DNA of 64,000 nucleotides from Desulfobaculum bizertense DSM 18034. GTDB taxonomy: Bacteria; Desulfobacterota; Desulfovibrionia; Desulfovibrionales; Desulfovibrionaceae. The notes below the pieces were generated by a model. That model was not told the DNA's origin and did not search any database. It saw only the letters and a program-made list of their open reading frames with translations. Both the position numbers and the translations under genes were made by a program. Of this stretch, positions 16,561-25,010 are shown piece after piece. The first letter of the stretch is position 1, and each line of letters opens with the position of its first letter. The stretch is taken from contig NZ_FUYA01000010.1 in the NCBI RefSeq assembly GCF_900167065.1, positions 1-64,000 on the forward strand. The letters are read 5' to 3'.

Positions 16561-17001
16561 ATGATGGATTTCATGACTGCGCTCGATATTGCTGCTTCTG
16601 GCATGTCTACTGAGCGGACAAACCTGAACGTTGTGTCGATGAACCTTGCAAATGCCAAGACGACTCGCACGCCAGAGGGCGGAGCCTACCGCCGCAAGAC
16701 CGTTGTTCGCGCTGCGACTGATGTTGATTCACCATTTTCTGCTGTGATGCAGGACAGCCTGTCCCGCGAGCTGAAAGGAAGCCGGGTTTTGGGCATTGCC
16801 GAAGACAGCCGCCCGTTCAAGCGGGTTCTGGAGCCGGGACACCCAGATGCAGATGAGCAGGGCTATGTGAATTATCCAGACATCAACGTGGTGGAAGAGA
16901 TGACGCAGATGCTGACCTCCACCCGGTCCTATGAAGCGGAAGTCGCATCCGTGGAAAACATCAAGGGCATGTTTACCCGTGCTCTGGATATCGGGAAATA
17001 A
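16561..17001 (+). CDS. flgC: Flagellar basal-body rod protein FlgC
   Basis: Proximal rod component acting with FlgB. The 146-residue protein shows ALDIAASGMSTERTNLNVVSMNLANAKTTRTPEGGAYRRK, the family N-terminal signature, and a C-terminal helix ending in EMTQMLTSTRSYEAEVASVENIKGMF. There are two adjacent ATG codons (16561 and 16564); GGGAGG lies inside the flgB end. It is translated directly after flgB and before fliE. Confidence 0.95.
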   Translation: MMDFMTALDIAASGMSTERTNLNVVSMNLANAKTTRTPEGGAYRRKTVVRAATDVDSPFSAVMQDSLSRELKGSRVLGIAEDSRPFKRVLEPGHPDADEQGYVNYPDINVVEEMTQMLTSTRSYEAEVASVENIKGMFTRALDIGK

Positions 17002-17029
17002 TCGGTAGAGCACCAAGGAGTGAAGAGAA

Positions 17030-17470
17030 ATGGTCAATATTCGTAACGTCGCACTGAGTGCATATCGTTCTGCCCTTGCTGATGGTACCAGCGGTGGATT
17101 CAGCAAGACTCAGTCCCTGAAAAAGATCGAAAAGCCGGGCAAAAGTGATTTTGCTCAGGCTGTTGATAGTGAAATCCGCAGGCAGCGTATGGATGATCCC
17201 ATTAGCGCCTCCAGAGCACAGGAAATTGCCGCCCAGTACATGAAAGTGGAAAAGCCACTTTCGGAAACCGTGACGGATTCTCTGAAAAAGGTGAATGACC
17301 TTCAGACAGAGAAAAACATGATGATTGAAGAGTTTGCATCCGGCCGTACCCAGAACGTGCATGAGCTGATGATTAGCCTCCAGAAAGCTGGTCTCGCCAT
17401 GCGTATGACATCTGCGGTGCGCAATAAAGTGATGCAGGCGTATCGTGAACTGGCCCAGATGCAGTTCTAG
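17030..17470 (+). CDS. fliE: Flagellar hook-basal body protein FliE
   Basis: Links the MS ring (FliF) to the rod. The 146-residue product is longer than the usual 100-110; the extra length is in the N-terminal and middle part, while the C-terminal FliE domain is clear (VNDLQTEKNMMIEEFASGRTQNVHELMISLQKAGLAMRMTSAVRNKVMQAYRELAQMQF). AAGGAG precedes the start. It lies between flgC and fliF in the operon, its standard position. Confidence 0.93.
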   Translation: MVNIRNVALSAYRSALADGTSGGFSKTQSLKKIEKPGKSDFAQAVDSEIRRQRMDDPISASRAQEIAAQYMKVEKPLSETVTDSLKKVNDLQTEKNMMIEEFASGRTQNVHELMISLQKAGLAMRMTSAVRNKVMQAYRELAQMQF

Positions 17471-17502
17471 TCCTGACCTGATAACTCTTACGGAGCCTTA
17501 CC

Positions 17503-19119
17503 ATGCCTCCCTTTCTGAATCAGACGTTTGACAAACTTCAGTCCTACTGGGGCAAGACGACCATGTCCCAGCGAGTGCTGATTGCCGGACTCGCTGCAAC
17601 AGTTGTTGTCACATTTTTTATGCTTATTTTCTGGCTGAACAAGCCAGATTACCGGGTGCTGTATTCCCGCCTGTATCCTGAAGACGCCTCCACCGTCGTC
17701 ACGATGCTCCAGAAAGAAGGCGTGAAGTACGAGCTTTCGGACAATGGCGGAACCATTAAGGTTCCTGCTGACAAGGTCTATGACCTGCGCCTCAAGGTTG
17801 CCGGAGAAGGCAAGGTGCATGGTCAGGGCATTGGCTTTGAAATTTTTGATGACGTGAAGGTCGGCCAGACTGACTTTGTACAGCGCATCAATTATCAGCG
17901 CGCCCTTCAGGGTGAGCTGGCCAGAACCATCAGTGAATTCCCGCAGGTTGAGCGCGCACGAGTCCACCTCGTCCTGCCGCACAAAAGTCTGTTTGTGGAA
18001 GAAAAAGCCTCCCCAACGGCTTCTGTGGTTCTGAAACTGCGACAGGGCGAAAAGCTCAAGCCAGAAGAAATGTCTGGCATCGTGAATCTGGTCTCCATGG
18101 CTGTTGAAGGTCTGGACCCCAATCACATCACTGTTGCAGATACCAAGGGCAATCTGGTCTACATCCCGGCAGAAAATGATGCGCAGGCATCAACGCAGCA
18201 GGAGCAGCGTCGAAATATTGAACATGCTCTTGAGTCCCGCATCGAGCAGATGCTGATGCCGCTGTATGGTCCGGGCCGCGTGATTGCCAAGGTCAACGCT
18301 GACCTCGACTTTAGCCGCAAGACCATTCACAAGCAGGAGTTTGACCCCTCCAGCGCCGTTGTTCGAAGCGAGCAGCGCAGTGAAGAAAGCCAGCAGGGTG
18401 ATGCAAATCTCCAGTCTGGCAGCGGTGAACCGAATTTCCGTGGCGATGGTCCCGGTGATGCGATTTCCAAGCAGAACGCCACCCGCGAGACCAGAACCAC
18501 GAACTATGAAATCAACAAGATTGAGCAGGAAATCATTGCTCCTGTGGGCGAACTTGACCGTCTGACCGTGGCTGTCATCGTTGATGGTGATTACACGCAG
18601 GTGATGGACGCTCAGGGCGAGCCAACCGGTGAGTTCACCTTTGTGGCCAAGAATGCCGCAGAGCTGGAACGCGTTCGGGCACTGGTTTCCAATGCTGTTG
18701 GTATTGATGACATTCGGGGTGACAGCCTTCAGGTGACCTGCATGTCCTTTGGTGGTCCAGAGCAGGAGATCAAGCCTAACCTCTCGCAGATCATCATGGA
18801 ATACGTGCAGCGTCTCGGAAAGCCGTTCCTCAATGGTCTCCTGATTTTCCTCTTCCTCGTCCTTGTTGTCCGTCCTGTTGTGATGGCGCTCATTCGACCC
18901 AAGACCGAGGTCGAAGGTGTTGAGGGCGTGGCTGGCCTCCCGGAAGGTGATGCCCGTATCGCGCTGCTCGAAGCAGAGGAAGAAAATGAGGATCAGGACC
19001 TTGAAGCCATTCGAAAAATTGATGATATTCGTGCACATTCGCTCCAGCTTTCGGAGCAGAACATGGATTGTGCAATGGCGATTATCAATACCTGGCTTAA
19101 AGAGGAGGCAACAGCATAA
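17503..19119 (+). CDS. fliF: Flagellar MS-ring protein FliF
   Basis: Inner-membrane ring that nucleates flagellar assembly. The 538-residue protein has a first membrane segment near 25-44, a periplasmic region with the YscJ/FliF ring-building motifs (VLYSRLYPEDASTVVTMLQ; FQRALQGELARTISEFPQVERARVHLVLP-like segment) and a second membrane segment near 445-465. The C-terminal tail (LEAIRKIDDIRAHSLQLSEQN) binds FliG. Its stop TAA shares one base with the fliG start (TAATG), pointing to coupled translation. Confidence 0.96.
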   Translation: MPPFLNQTFDKLQSYWGKTTMSQRVLIAGLAATVVVTFFMLIFWLNKPDYRVLYSRLYPEDASTVVTMLQKEGVKYELSDNGGTIKVPADKVYDLRLKVAGEGKVHGQGIGFEIFDDVKVGQTDFVQRINYQRALQGELARTISEFPQVERARVHLVLPHKSLFVEEKASPTASVVLKLRQGEKLKPEEMSGIVNLVSMAVEGLDPNHITVADTKGNLVYIPAENDAQASTQQEQRRNIEHALESRIEQMLMPLYGPGRVIAKVNADLDFSRKTIHKQEFDPSSAVVRSEQRSEESQQGDANLQSGSGEPNFRGDGPGDAISKQNATRETRTTNYEINKIEQEIIAPVGELDRLTVAVIVDGDYTQVMDAQGEPTGEFTFVAKNAAELERVRALVSNAVGIDDIRGDSLQVTCMSFGGPEQEIKPNLSQIIMEYVQRLGKPFLNGLLIFLFLVLVVRPVVMALIRPKTEVEGVEGVAGLPEGDARIALLEAEEENEDQDLEAIRKIDDIRAHSLQLSEQNMDCAMAIINTWLKEEATA

Positions 19120-20117
19120 TGGCTGTCCTGACTGGTACACAAAAAACAGCAATTCTGATGCTTGCTCTTGGCGAGAAATTTACGTCTGACGTGTTTCAGC
19201 GTCTGGACCGGGCCGACATTGCCCGCATCTCCAAGGCGATGGTTGAGATGGAGACTATTCCCAAAGATCAGGTCGAAGAGGTCCTGCGGGAATATCACCA
19301 CCAGCTTATCCTGAATTCCGAGATGCTCATGGGTGGCCCAGACACCGTGAAAAAGCTCATCAGCAACAATCTGGATGCCGAGACCGCCAAGTATGTTTTG
19401 GACGCTCTCGATCTGGATTCTGGCCCGACACCGTTCCGCGAACTGGAAAACGTCAGCCCCAGAATCCTGTCCCAGATTCTTCGCAACGAGCATCCGCAGA
19501 CTTTGGCGCTCATTCTTGGGCACCTGCACCCGGATCAGGCCGCAGAACTGTTGCAGTCCCTGCCCGCTGGCGTGCGTCCGGAAGTGCTTATGCGACTGGC
19601 CCGGCTCGAAGCTGTGGCCGAAGACATGCTTCTCGAAGTGGACAAGGTTCTCCAGAGCCAGCTCATTGCCATGGGCGGCAAGGAAGGCAAGAAGGTCGGT
19701 GGCGTTCAGTCTGTTGCCGAAATCCTCAATGCCGTGGACCGCGCGACCGAAGAAGAAGTGCTTTCGGAAATCGAGGAAGAATCTTCGCAGATGGCCGAGG
19801 ACATCAGAAACCTTATGTTCGTTTTCGAGGACATCAAGGCTCTGGACGACCGTTCGATTCGCGAACTGCTCAAGGAAGTGTCCAACGACGATCTGACCAA
19901 GGCACTCAAGGGTGCCAGCGAAGACCTCAAGGAAAAGTTCTTTGGCAACCTCTCGGAGCGTGCTGCAACCATGATTCGCGAAGATCTCGAAATCATGGGA
20001 CCGGTTCGCCTTTCCGAGGTGGAAGGTTCGCAGCAGAACATCGTCAAGGTGGTTCGCCGTCTGGAAGGCGAAGGACGCGTCATGATTGGCCGCGGAGGCG
20101 GAGATGTCTTTGTCTAG
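19119..20117 (+). CDS. fliG: Flagellar motor switch protein FliG
   Basis: Rotor protein on the cytoplasmic side of FliF that interacts with stator MotA and controls rotation. The 332-residue length is normal. The N-terminal domain has TGTQKTAILMLALGEKFTSDVFQRL, the middle domain NEHPQTLALILGHLHPDQAAELLQSLP (EHPQ motif), and the C-terminal domain LMFVFEDIKALDDRSIRELLKEV with the charged residues used in torque generation. It overlaps fliF by one base and fliH by 14 bases. Confidence 0.97.
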   Translation: MAVLTGTQKTAILMLALGEKFTSDVFQRLDRADIARISKAMVEMETIPKDQVEEVLREYHHQLILNSEMLMGGPDTVKKLISNNLDAETAKYVLDALDLDSGPTPFRELENVSPRILSQILRNEHPQTLALILGHLHPDQAAELLQSLPAGVRPEVLMRLARLEAVAEDMLLEVDKVLQSQLIAMGGKEGKKVGGVQSVAEILNAVDRATEEEVLSEIEEESSQMAEDIRNLMFVFEDIKALDDRSIRELLKEVSNDDLTKALKGASEDLKEKFFGNLSERAATMIREDLEIMGPVRLSEVEGSQQNIVKVVRRLEGEGRVMIGRGGGDVFV

Positions 20118-20844
20118 CAGCACAGAAAAAAAGGCTCGGGGCGGGCGCATTATCGTTGGTATCAACGGCAATGGCCTGTCCGAAGAAGACCTTGAAAAGC
20201 TGCGTGGCGCAACCGAGACGGGCTGGACCCCGGGCATGGAGCGTGAATACCTTGAGCGCGTGCAGCACAAGGCAACAAAGCATGCCAAGACTCTGGTCAC
20301 CAAGGCCATGCACGAAGCCGAAAGCATTCGGGGCAAAGCCTATGAAGAGGGCGTGCAGCAGGGACTGAATGATTGTCAGGCCCAGCTGGATGCCGCTGTG
20401 GACCAGAGTGCGGAAACACTGGCCCGTGCTCTCCAGTCTGTTGAAGAGGGCAAGAAGCAGCTTTTTGAGCAGCAGAGAAAGGATTTGGCGCAGCTTGCCC
20501 GGCTGGTCATCGACAAGATGCTGACTGTTGAGCTTGATGCCCAGCGTGAGCAGGTCATGGATGGACTTTTGGAGCAGGCGCTGGATGCCATTGATTCGAC
20601 GCGCCGTCTGGTGGTCCGCATTCGTCCCGAAGACGAAGAGATGATGACCGCGCTGATGGAGCGTGCCCGTGAAAATCACCCTGACCTTGAGCGCTGGAGC
20701 CTGAAACTGGACCAGACGCTTGAGGCTGGCGGGATGGTGCTCGAAAGTCAGGAAGGTGTTGCAGATAACAGCATTGCCGGACGCCTGAGCATCATTGAAC
20801 CTCTGTTGGACCAGCTTGATGCTGGCACGGGAGATGAGGCGTGA
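20104..20844 (+). CDS. fliH: Flagellar export ATPase regulator FliH
   Basis: Peripheral stalk that binds and regulates the FliI ATPase. The 246-residue protein has a long Glu/Gln/Ala-rich helical middle (about 55-130) and a C-terminal domain related to the V-type E subunit (LARLVIDKMLTVELDAQREQVMDGLLEQALDAI and GGMVLESQEGVADNSIAGRLSII). The start at 20104 follows GGAGGCGGAG inside the fliG 3' end. The last codons overlap the GTG start of fliI as GTGA. Confidence 0.93.
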   Translation: MSLSSSTEKKARGGRIIVGINGNGLSEEDLEKLRGATETGWTPGMEREYLERVQHKATKHAKTLVTKAMHEAESIRGKAYEEGVQQGLNDCQAQLDAAVDQSAETLARALQSVEEGKKQLFEQQRKDLAQLARLVIDKMLTVELDAQREQVMDGLLEQALDAIDSTRRLVVRIRPEDEEMMTALMERARENHPDLERWSLKLDQTLEAGGMVLESQEGVADNSIAGRLSIIEPLLDQLDAGTGDEA

Positions 20845-22169
20845 CGCTGAATGTGCAGGGCTGCATGAATATTTTGCAGGACGTGAACCCCTGTCAGGTC
20901 TTTGGCAAGGTCAGCAAGGTTGTTGGCCTGATTGCTGAAGGTCGGGGCATCAAGGCACCGCTTGGAGCGGTGTGCGAACTGTTGCCCGAGGGCAGAAAGG
21001 GACGGCCGATTCAGGCCGAAGTCGTGGGCTTTCGTGATGGTGCCTGCCTGTTCATGCCCTATGGCGAGATGCGCGGCATCCGTCCGGGGACGCTGATTCG
21101 CAACACCTCAACCCCGCAGCTCTTTCCGGTTGGAGAAGGGCTTTTGGGGCGCACTGTTGATGCCTTTGGCAAGCCAATGGACAGCGGTGATCCGATTCTT
21201 CCCGAAACATTTTATCCGCTTTATGCCGAACCGCTGAATCCGCTGGAGCGGCCCCGGATTACCGAGCCGCTGGACGTGGGTGTGCGTGCTGTGAACAGTC
21301 TGGTGACCCTTGGCAAAGGCCAGCGCGTGGGCATCATGGCTGGTTCTGGTGTGGGCAAGTCCACGCTTATGGGCATGATGGCGCGCTACACCAAGGCTGA
21401 CGTCAACGTAATTGCCCTTGTTGGTGAACGTGGGCGTGAGGTGCTGGAATTTATTGAAAAGGACCTTGGTCCCGAAGGCATGGACCGTTCCGTGCTGGTT
21501 GTGGCGACCTCGGATTGCAGCCCGCTCGTGCGAATGCGCGCCGCGTATGCCGCATCGACCATTGCGGAGTTCTTCCGCGATCAGGGCAAAGACGTGCTCC
21601 TGATGATGGACTCGGTGACCCGTTTTGCCATGGCTGGCCGAGAGGTTGGACTTGCGGCTGGTGAGCCGCCGACGACCCGTGGCTATACGCCGTCGGTGTT
21701 TGCCGCGCTGCCGCGACTTCTTGAACGGGCAGGCCGTTCCGGTCGGGGCACCATTACTGGCATTTATACGGTGCTGGTTGATGGCGACGATTTTAATGAA
21801 CCAATCGCTGACGCAGTGCGCTCAATTCTGGACGGGCACATTGTCTTGACGCGAGAGCTGGCAGGGCAGGGGCATTACCCGGCCATTGATGTGCTCAAAA
21901 GTATTTCCCGACTGCGTTCGGACATTGCACCGCGCGAGGTGCTGGATGCCGGGCGTCAGTTTGTGCAGCAGCTCGCCACCTATCGAAAGGTGGAAGACAT
22001 GGTCAACATTGGCGCGTACGCCAAAGGGTCAAATCCTGAGATTGACCGGGCCATTGAAATGTTTGGCCCTGAACGAGATTTTTTGCAGCAGCAGGTCGAG
22101 TTTGGTGCGGGCATTGAGGAAAGTTATTCTGGCCTTGTTGCGCTTATGCAGCAGGGAGGGGCTGCCTGA
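20841..22169 (+). CDS. fliI: Flagellar type III export ATPase FliI
   Basis: Hexameric ATPase that energises substrate entry into the flagellar export gate. The 442-residue protein has Walker A GIMAGSGVGKSTLMGMMAR, GERGREVLEF, Walker B VLLMMDSVTRFAMAGREVGLAAGEPPTTRGYTPSVFA, and the C-terminal export-ATPase region. It starts at GTG 20841, overlapping the fliH stop by four bases. It is the last gene of the operon, followed by a terminator; fliJ is not seen here. Confidence 0.96.
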   Translation: MTLNVQGCMNILQDVNPCQVFGKVSKVVGLIAEGRGIKAPLGAVCELLPEGRKGRPIQAEVVGFRDGACLFMPYGEMRGIRPGTLIRNTSTPQLFPVGEGLLGRTVDAFGKPMDSGDPILPETFYPLYAEPLNPLERPRITEPLDVGVRAVNSLVTLGKGQRVGIMAGSGVGKSTLMGMMARYTKADVNVIALVGERGREVLEFIEKDLGPEGMDRSVLVVATSDCSPLVRMRAAYAASTIAEFFRDQGKDVLLMMDSVTRFAMAGREVGLAAGEPPTTRGYTPSVFAALPRLLERAGRSGRGTITGIYTVLVDGDDFNEPIADAVRSILDGHIVLTRELAGQGHYPAIDVLKSISRLRSDIAPREVLDAGRQFVQQLATYRKVEDMVNIGAYAKGSNPEIDRAIEMFGPERDFLQQQVEFGAGIEESYSGLVALMQQGGAA

Positions 22170-22214
22170 CGGTGCATGGTCTGTCAGGCGAGGCCTGAGG
22201 TGTTTTCACCTCAC

Positions 22215-22248
22215 AAAAAAAGACCGCTTGTGGAGAGCGGTCTTTTTT
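22215..22248. terminator. Bidirectional terminator between fliI and the PPC-domain gene
   Basis: AAAAGACCGCT pairs with AGCGGTCTTTT, flanked by A and T runs on both sides. It can serve the flagellar operon (+) and the convergent gene at 22271 (-). Confidence 0.85.
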
Positions 22249-22270
22249 TATGCAGAACAGAGCGTGGGTG

Positions 22271-22693
22271 CTAATCAAACTTGAGCAGGTTCAGGCCGAT
22301 CTCATCGCTGTGAAAGCGGTCAATCTCGCCATCCAGAATGTCCAGAACAATTTCTGCGGTGGCGCTCACATGCGCCTCGTTCAGGTGCCCGCCAAAGGTT
22401 TTGTGCTCGGCATTGGCCACGGTGATGTGCAGGTGCAGATACGTTTCACCGTTCATGGTCGACACATTGCCAGCGAGCGCTGTGATTTCAAAATCATCGC
22501 GCAGCTCGTCAGAAAGATATTTTTTTTCCTTTGTGCGGAAGAGTCCCACTGTGACGCGGTTGACTGCGCCAATGCCACTCACCGAGGCAAGGACAATCTG
22601 TTCTTTTTTGCAAATTTCAGTGAGGGATGCGACCAGCTCTTCGCCGGGGTCCAGTCGAATCAGCAGCTTGGAACCAAATTTTCTGTAATCCAT
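22271..22693 (-). CDS. PPC (DUF296) domain protein
   Basis: A 140-residue protein made of a single PPC/DUF296 domain, a trimeric fold found in bacterial stand-alone proteins and plant AT-hook proteins. Diagnostic features are the central VLASVSGIGAVNRVTVGLF, the metal-binding-like YLHLHITVAN and FGGHLNEAHVSATAEIVL. The histidine cluster agrees with a bound metal ion. The cellular role of bacterial PPC proteins is poorly known. It is convergent with fliI and downstream of ald. Confidence 0.85.
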   Translation of the reverse strand: MDYRKFGSKLLIRLDPGEELVASLTEICKKEQIVLASVSGIGAVNRVTVGLFRTKEKKYLSDELRDDFEITALAGNVSTMNGETYLHLHITVANAEHKTFGGHLNEAHVSATAEIVLDILDGEIDRFHSDEIGLNLLKFD

Positions 22694-22815
22694 ATGAATT
22701 CCTCCTCAGGTTGAGCGCAAAGCATCACGTCCACGTATGTGGATGCTTTTGTATGGTCGTCAGGAAGAGGACTGCTGTCAAATGCGTTTGGGAAAAAGGA
22801 AGGGCAAAAAAAGGA

Positions 22816-22858
22816 GAGAAAAAGGCCCCTCTACTAGGGGGGACAGAGGGGCCTTTTG
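22816..22858 (-). terminator. Terminator after ald
   Basis: AAAAGGCCCCTCT and AGAGGGGCCTTTT form a 13-bp stem around a 12-nt loop, followed on the minus strand by a T/C-rich tail. Confidence 0.8.
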
Positions 22859-22902
22859 CGGAAAATTCCGCATGTTCAAGGATAGATGCGAGAGTACGCT
22901 TC

Positions 22903-24006
22903 TTAGAGGATATCCTCCGGTGCTACCGACTTCATGCCAAAGGCATCGCCGACAGCATGACACGTGAGAGTGCCATTATATGTATTCAGGCCAGGGAGCA
23001 GTGCGTCATCATTCCGCACAGCGTCCACGCCTTGTTCAGCAAGCTTCAGAATGTACGGGATAGTCTGGTTCGTCAGAGCGAACGTCGACGTACGCGGTAC
23101 AGCACCGGGCATGTTCGTCACACCGTAGTGGAGAACACCGTCCACCATGTAGGTGGGCTTGAGATGGGTGGTTGGCTTGCTGGTTTCGATACAGCCACCC
23201 TGGTCAATGGCAACGTCAACAACGACGGAACCGGGCTTCATGGTCGGGATCATGTCTGCGGTGACCAGCTGGGGGGCCTTTGCACCGGGAATGAGAACCG
23301 AACCGATGAGCAGGTCTGCGTATTTGACGGCCTGCCGGATGTTATGCTCGGTGGAAGACATGGTGATAATTCGTCCGTTAAAGACGTCATCAATGTACAC
23401 CAAGCGACGTTGGTTAATATCGATCATCGTGACCTGAGCACCAAGGCCCATAGCCATCTTTGCCGCGTTGGTACCAACAATGCCGGCACCAAGAATCACG
23501 ACTGCGCCAGGAGAAACGCCGGGCACGCCACCAAGGAGAATTCCTCGGCCATTCTGGGATTTTTCCAGATAGTGCGCACCGACCTGAGAGGCCATGCGGC
23601 CTGCAACTTCACTCATGGGCATGAGCAGCGGCAGGGTTCCGTCTTTCAGCTGGACTGTCTCGTACGCAATGCCGGTACAGCCAGAATGAAGCATGGCTTC
23701 TGTCAAAGGTCTGTCATTGGCAAGGTGCAGATACGTAAACAGGATCTGCTCCTTACGCAGGTACTGGAATTCGTCGGGGATAGGTTCTTTGACCTTGACG
23801 ACGAGCTCAGCACCCCATGCCTCTTCTGCAGAGACAAGTTTTGCACCAGCTTTCTGGAATTCTTCGTCAGTAATTCCGCTACCAGTGCCTGCGTTGCGCT
23901 CAATGAGAACGGTATGCCCGCGGCGAACAAGCGTCTGGGTGCAACCGGGAGTGAGTGCAATACGGTTTTCGAGTGTCTTTACCTCTTTGGGAACGCCGAT
24001 AATCAT
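22903..24006 (-). CDS. ald: Alanine dehydrogenase
   Basis: NAD-dependent enzyme interconverting L-alanine and pyruvate plus ammonia. The 367-residue protein starts MIIGVPKEVKTLENRIALTPG (substrate lysine/arginine region). The Rossmann motif VILGAGIVGTNAAKMAMGLGAQVTMIDIN is near residue 170 and VVDVAIDQGGCIETSKPTTH follows. It is encoded directly downstream of an Lrp-type regulator gene on the same strand, as in other bacteria where alanine-responsive Lrp controls ald. A sodium-coupled amino-acid transporter with a MetS-like partner lies about 6.6 kb away. Confidence 0.96.
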   Translation of the reverse strand: MIIGVPKEVKTLENRIALTPGCTQTLVRRGHTVLIERNAGTGSGITDEEFQKAGAKLVSAEEAWGAELVVKVKEPIPDEFQYLRKEQILFTYLHLANDRPLTEAMLHSGCTGIAYETVQLKDGTLPLLMPMSEVAGRMASQVGAHYLEKSQNGRGILLGGVPGVSPGAVVILGAGIVGTNAAKMAMGLGAQVTMIDINQRRLVYIDDVFNGRIITMSSTEHNIRQAVKYADLLIGSVLIPGAKAPQLVTADMIPTMKPGSVVVDVAIDQGGCIETSKPTTHLKPTYMVDGVLHYGVTNMPGAVPRTSTFALTNQTIPYILKLAEQGVDAVRNDDALLPGLNTYNGTLTCHAVGDAFGMKSVAPEDIL

Positions 24007-24137
24007 GAGTCCATCCTTGGTTGGGATTAGGGCACACTGCCGCTTTTACGCGGTTATCATAAAGAGAAGGTGTATTGTGCAGGGGACCTTCTCTTTCCGG
24101 CTATTCCTGTCTACTTGCGGAGGTGAGATGAGTCGTT

Positions 24138-24620
24138 TCAGTTTTTGTCGCGATGTCTGGCGTCCTGTGGAAGCAAGATCCACTTGCGCCGGGACTGCAT
24201 GACGACAAAAGATTCCGTATTGGTGATGCCTCCGATCTGGGACAGTTCTTCATTAATAAAGTGGTAGAGTCCATCGATGCCGTCTGTCAGCACGATTTCT
24301 ACGAGCAGATCATAACGGCCAGTGACGACTGCTACCCAGTTGATATTATTAAGTTGAGAAATCTGTTCCATAGCGTGGTCAAGCTTGTTTTGGCTTTGTA
24401 CACAAAGCCCAACAAGGGCAACGCTTACTCCTGACACGCGGTTGGGGTCGACCATTGCGGCAATTCGAACCAACCCGTCATGGACGAGGTTCTTGATTCG
24501 TGACCGGATAGTGGGGGCTGTGACGCCCATCCGCTCGGCAAGGCGTCCTGTGGACTGCATGCCGTCTTCGGTCATGAGAGAGACGAGTTTAATGTCTGTC
24601 TGGTCGAGTTGCTCTTTCAT
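24138..24620 (-). CDS. Lrp/AsnC family transcriptional regulator
   Basis: A 160-residue Lrp-type regulator: winged helix-turn-helix at about 5-60 (LVSLMTEDGMQSTGRLAERMGVTAPTIRSRIKNLVHDGLV) and an AsnC_trans_reg/RAM effector domain at 70-150. Position just upstream of ald suggests it senses alanine and controls ald; that is inference. The upstream region contains a dyad, ACTTTC-N6-GAAAGT, at 24660-24677 that could be its operator. Confidence 0.92.
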   Translation of the reverse strand: MKEQLDQTDIKLVSLMTEDGMQSTGRLAERMGVTAPTIRSRIKNLVHDGLVRIAAMVDPNRVSGVSVALVGLCVQSQNKLDHAMEQISQLNNINWVAVVTGRYDLLVEIVLTDGIDGLYHFINEELSQIGGITNTESFVVMQSRRKWILLPQDARHRDKN

Positions 24621-24659
24621 AAGATGGTCTCCGTAAACCGCTGCCGAAAAATTTTTTAA

Positions 24660-24677
24660 ACTTTCTATTTCGAAAGT
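24660..24677. promoter_or_regulatory. Dyad upstream of the lrp-type gene, possible operator
   Basis: ACTTTC-TATTTC-GAAAGT is a perfect 6-bp inverted repeat, 40 bp upstream of the start codon. Autoregulation by the encoded protein is a guess. Confidence 0.4.
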
Positions 24678-24951
24678 TCATGTGAAGACAAATATCTTAT
24701 TTGAAAAATTTTTGTCAACAATTTTTCGTAAACAGGTAAAAGTTTTTTAAAAAATGCAAGAGAGGTGTTTGAAAAACCTTACAAAACCCTTCGTGGTTCA
24801 AGCTTTTTCCTGGATGCGAAAAAAACCTTTACTGCCAGTACGTTGAGGGCCTTTACTCTGGTTTTCTGTGTGAATGCACTGTCGGCGTCGTTCTGTCCAG
24901 CACAAGAACTGTAGTCAAAACGCTTGCACCCTTCTCGTGTAGAATACGAAA

Positions 24952-24984
24952 GCCCTGCATTCTTTCCAAGGAAGAACACAGGGC
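24952..24984 (-). terminator. Probable terminator of the two-component pair
   Basis: On the minus strand GCCCTG-T-GTTCTT pairs with AAGAAT-GCAGGGC, followed by a short TTTCGT tail, 26 bp after the response-regulator stop. Confidence 0.55.
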
Positions 24985-25010
24985 CGCCATAAATTTTTTG
25001 AAAGGAAAAA

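Larger units (their letters stand above)
24621..25010. other. AT-rich intergenic region between the lrp-type gene and the NtrC-type gene
   Basis: No gene is evident. It is rich in A/T runs near 24650-24780, fitting a promoter and regulator-binding region for the lrp-type gene. It holds the dyad at 24660-24677 and, at 24952-24984, the presumed terminator of the response-regulator gene. Confidence 0.6.
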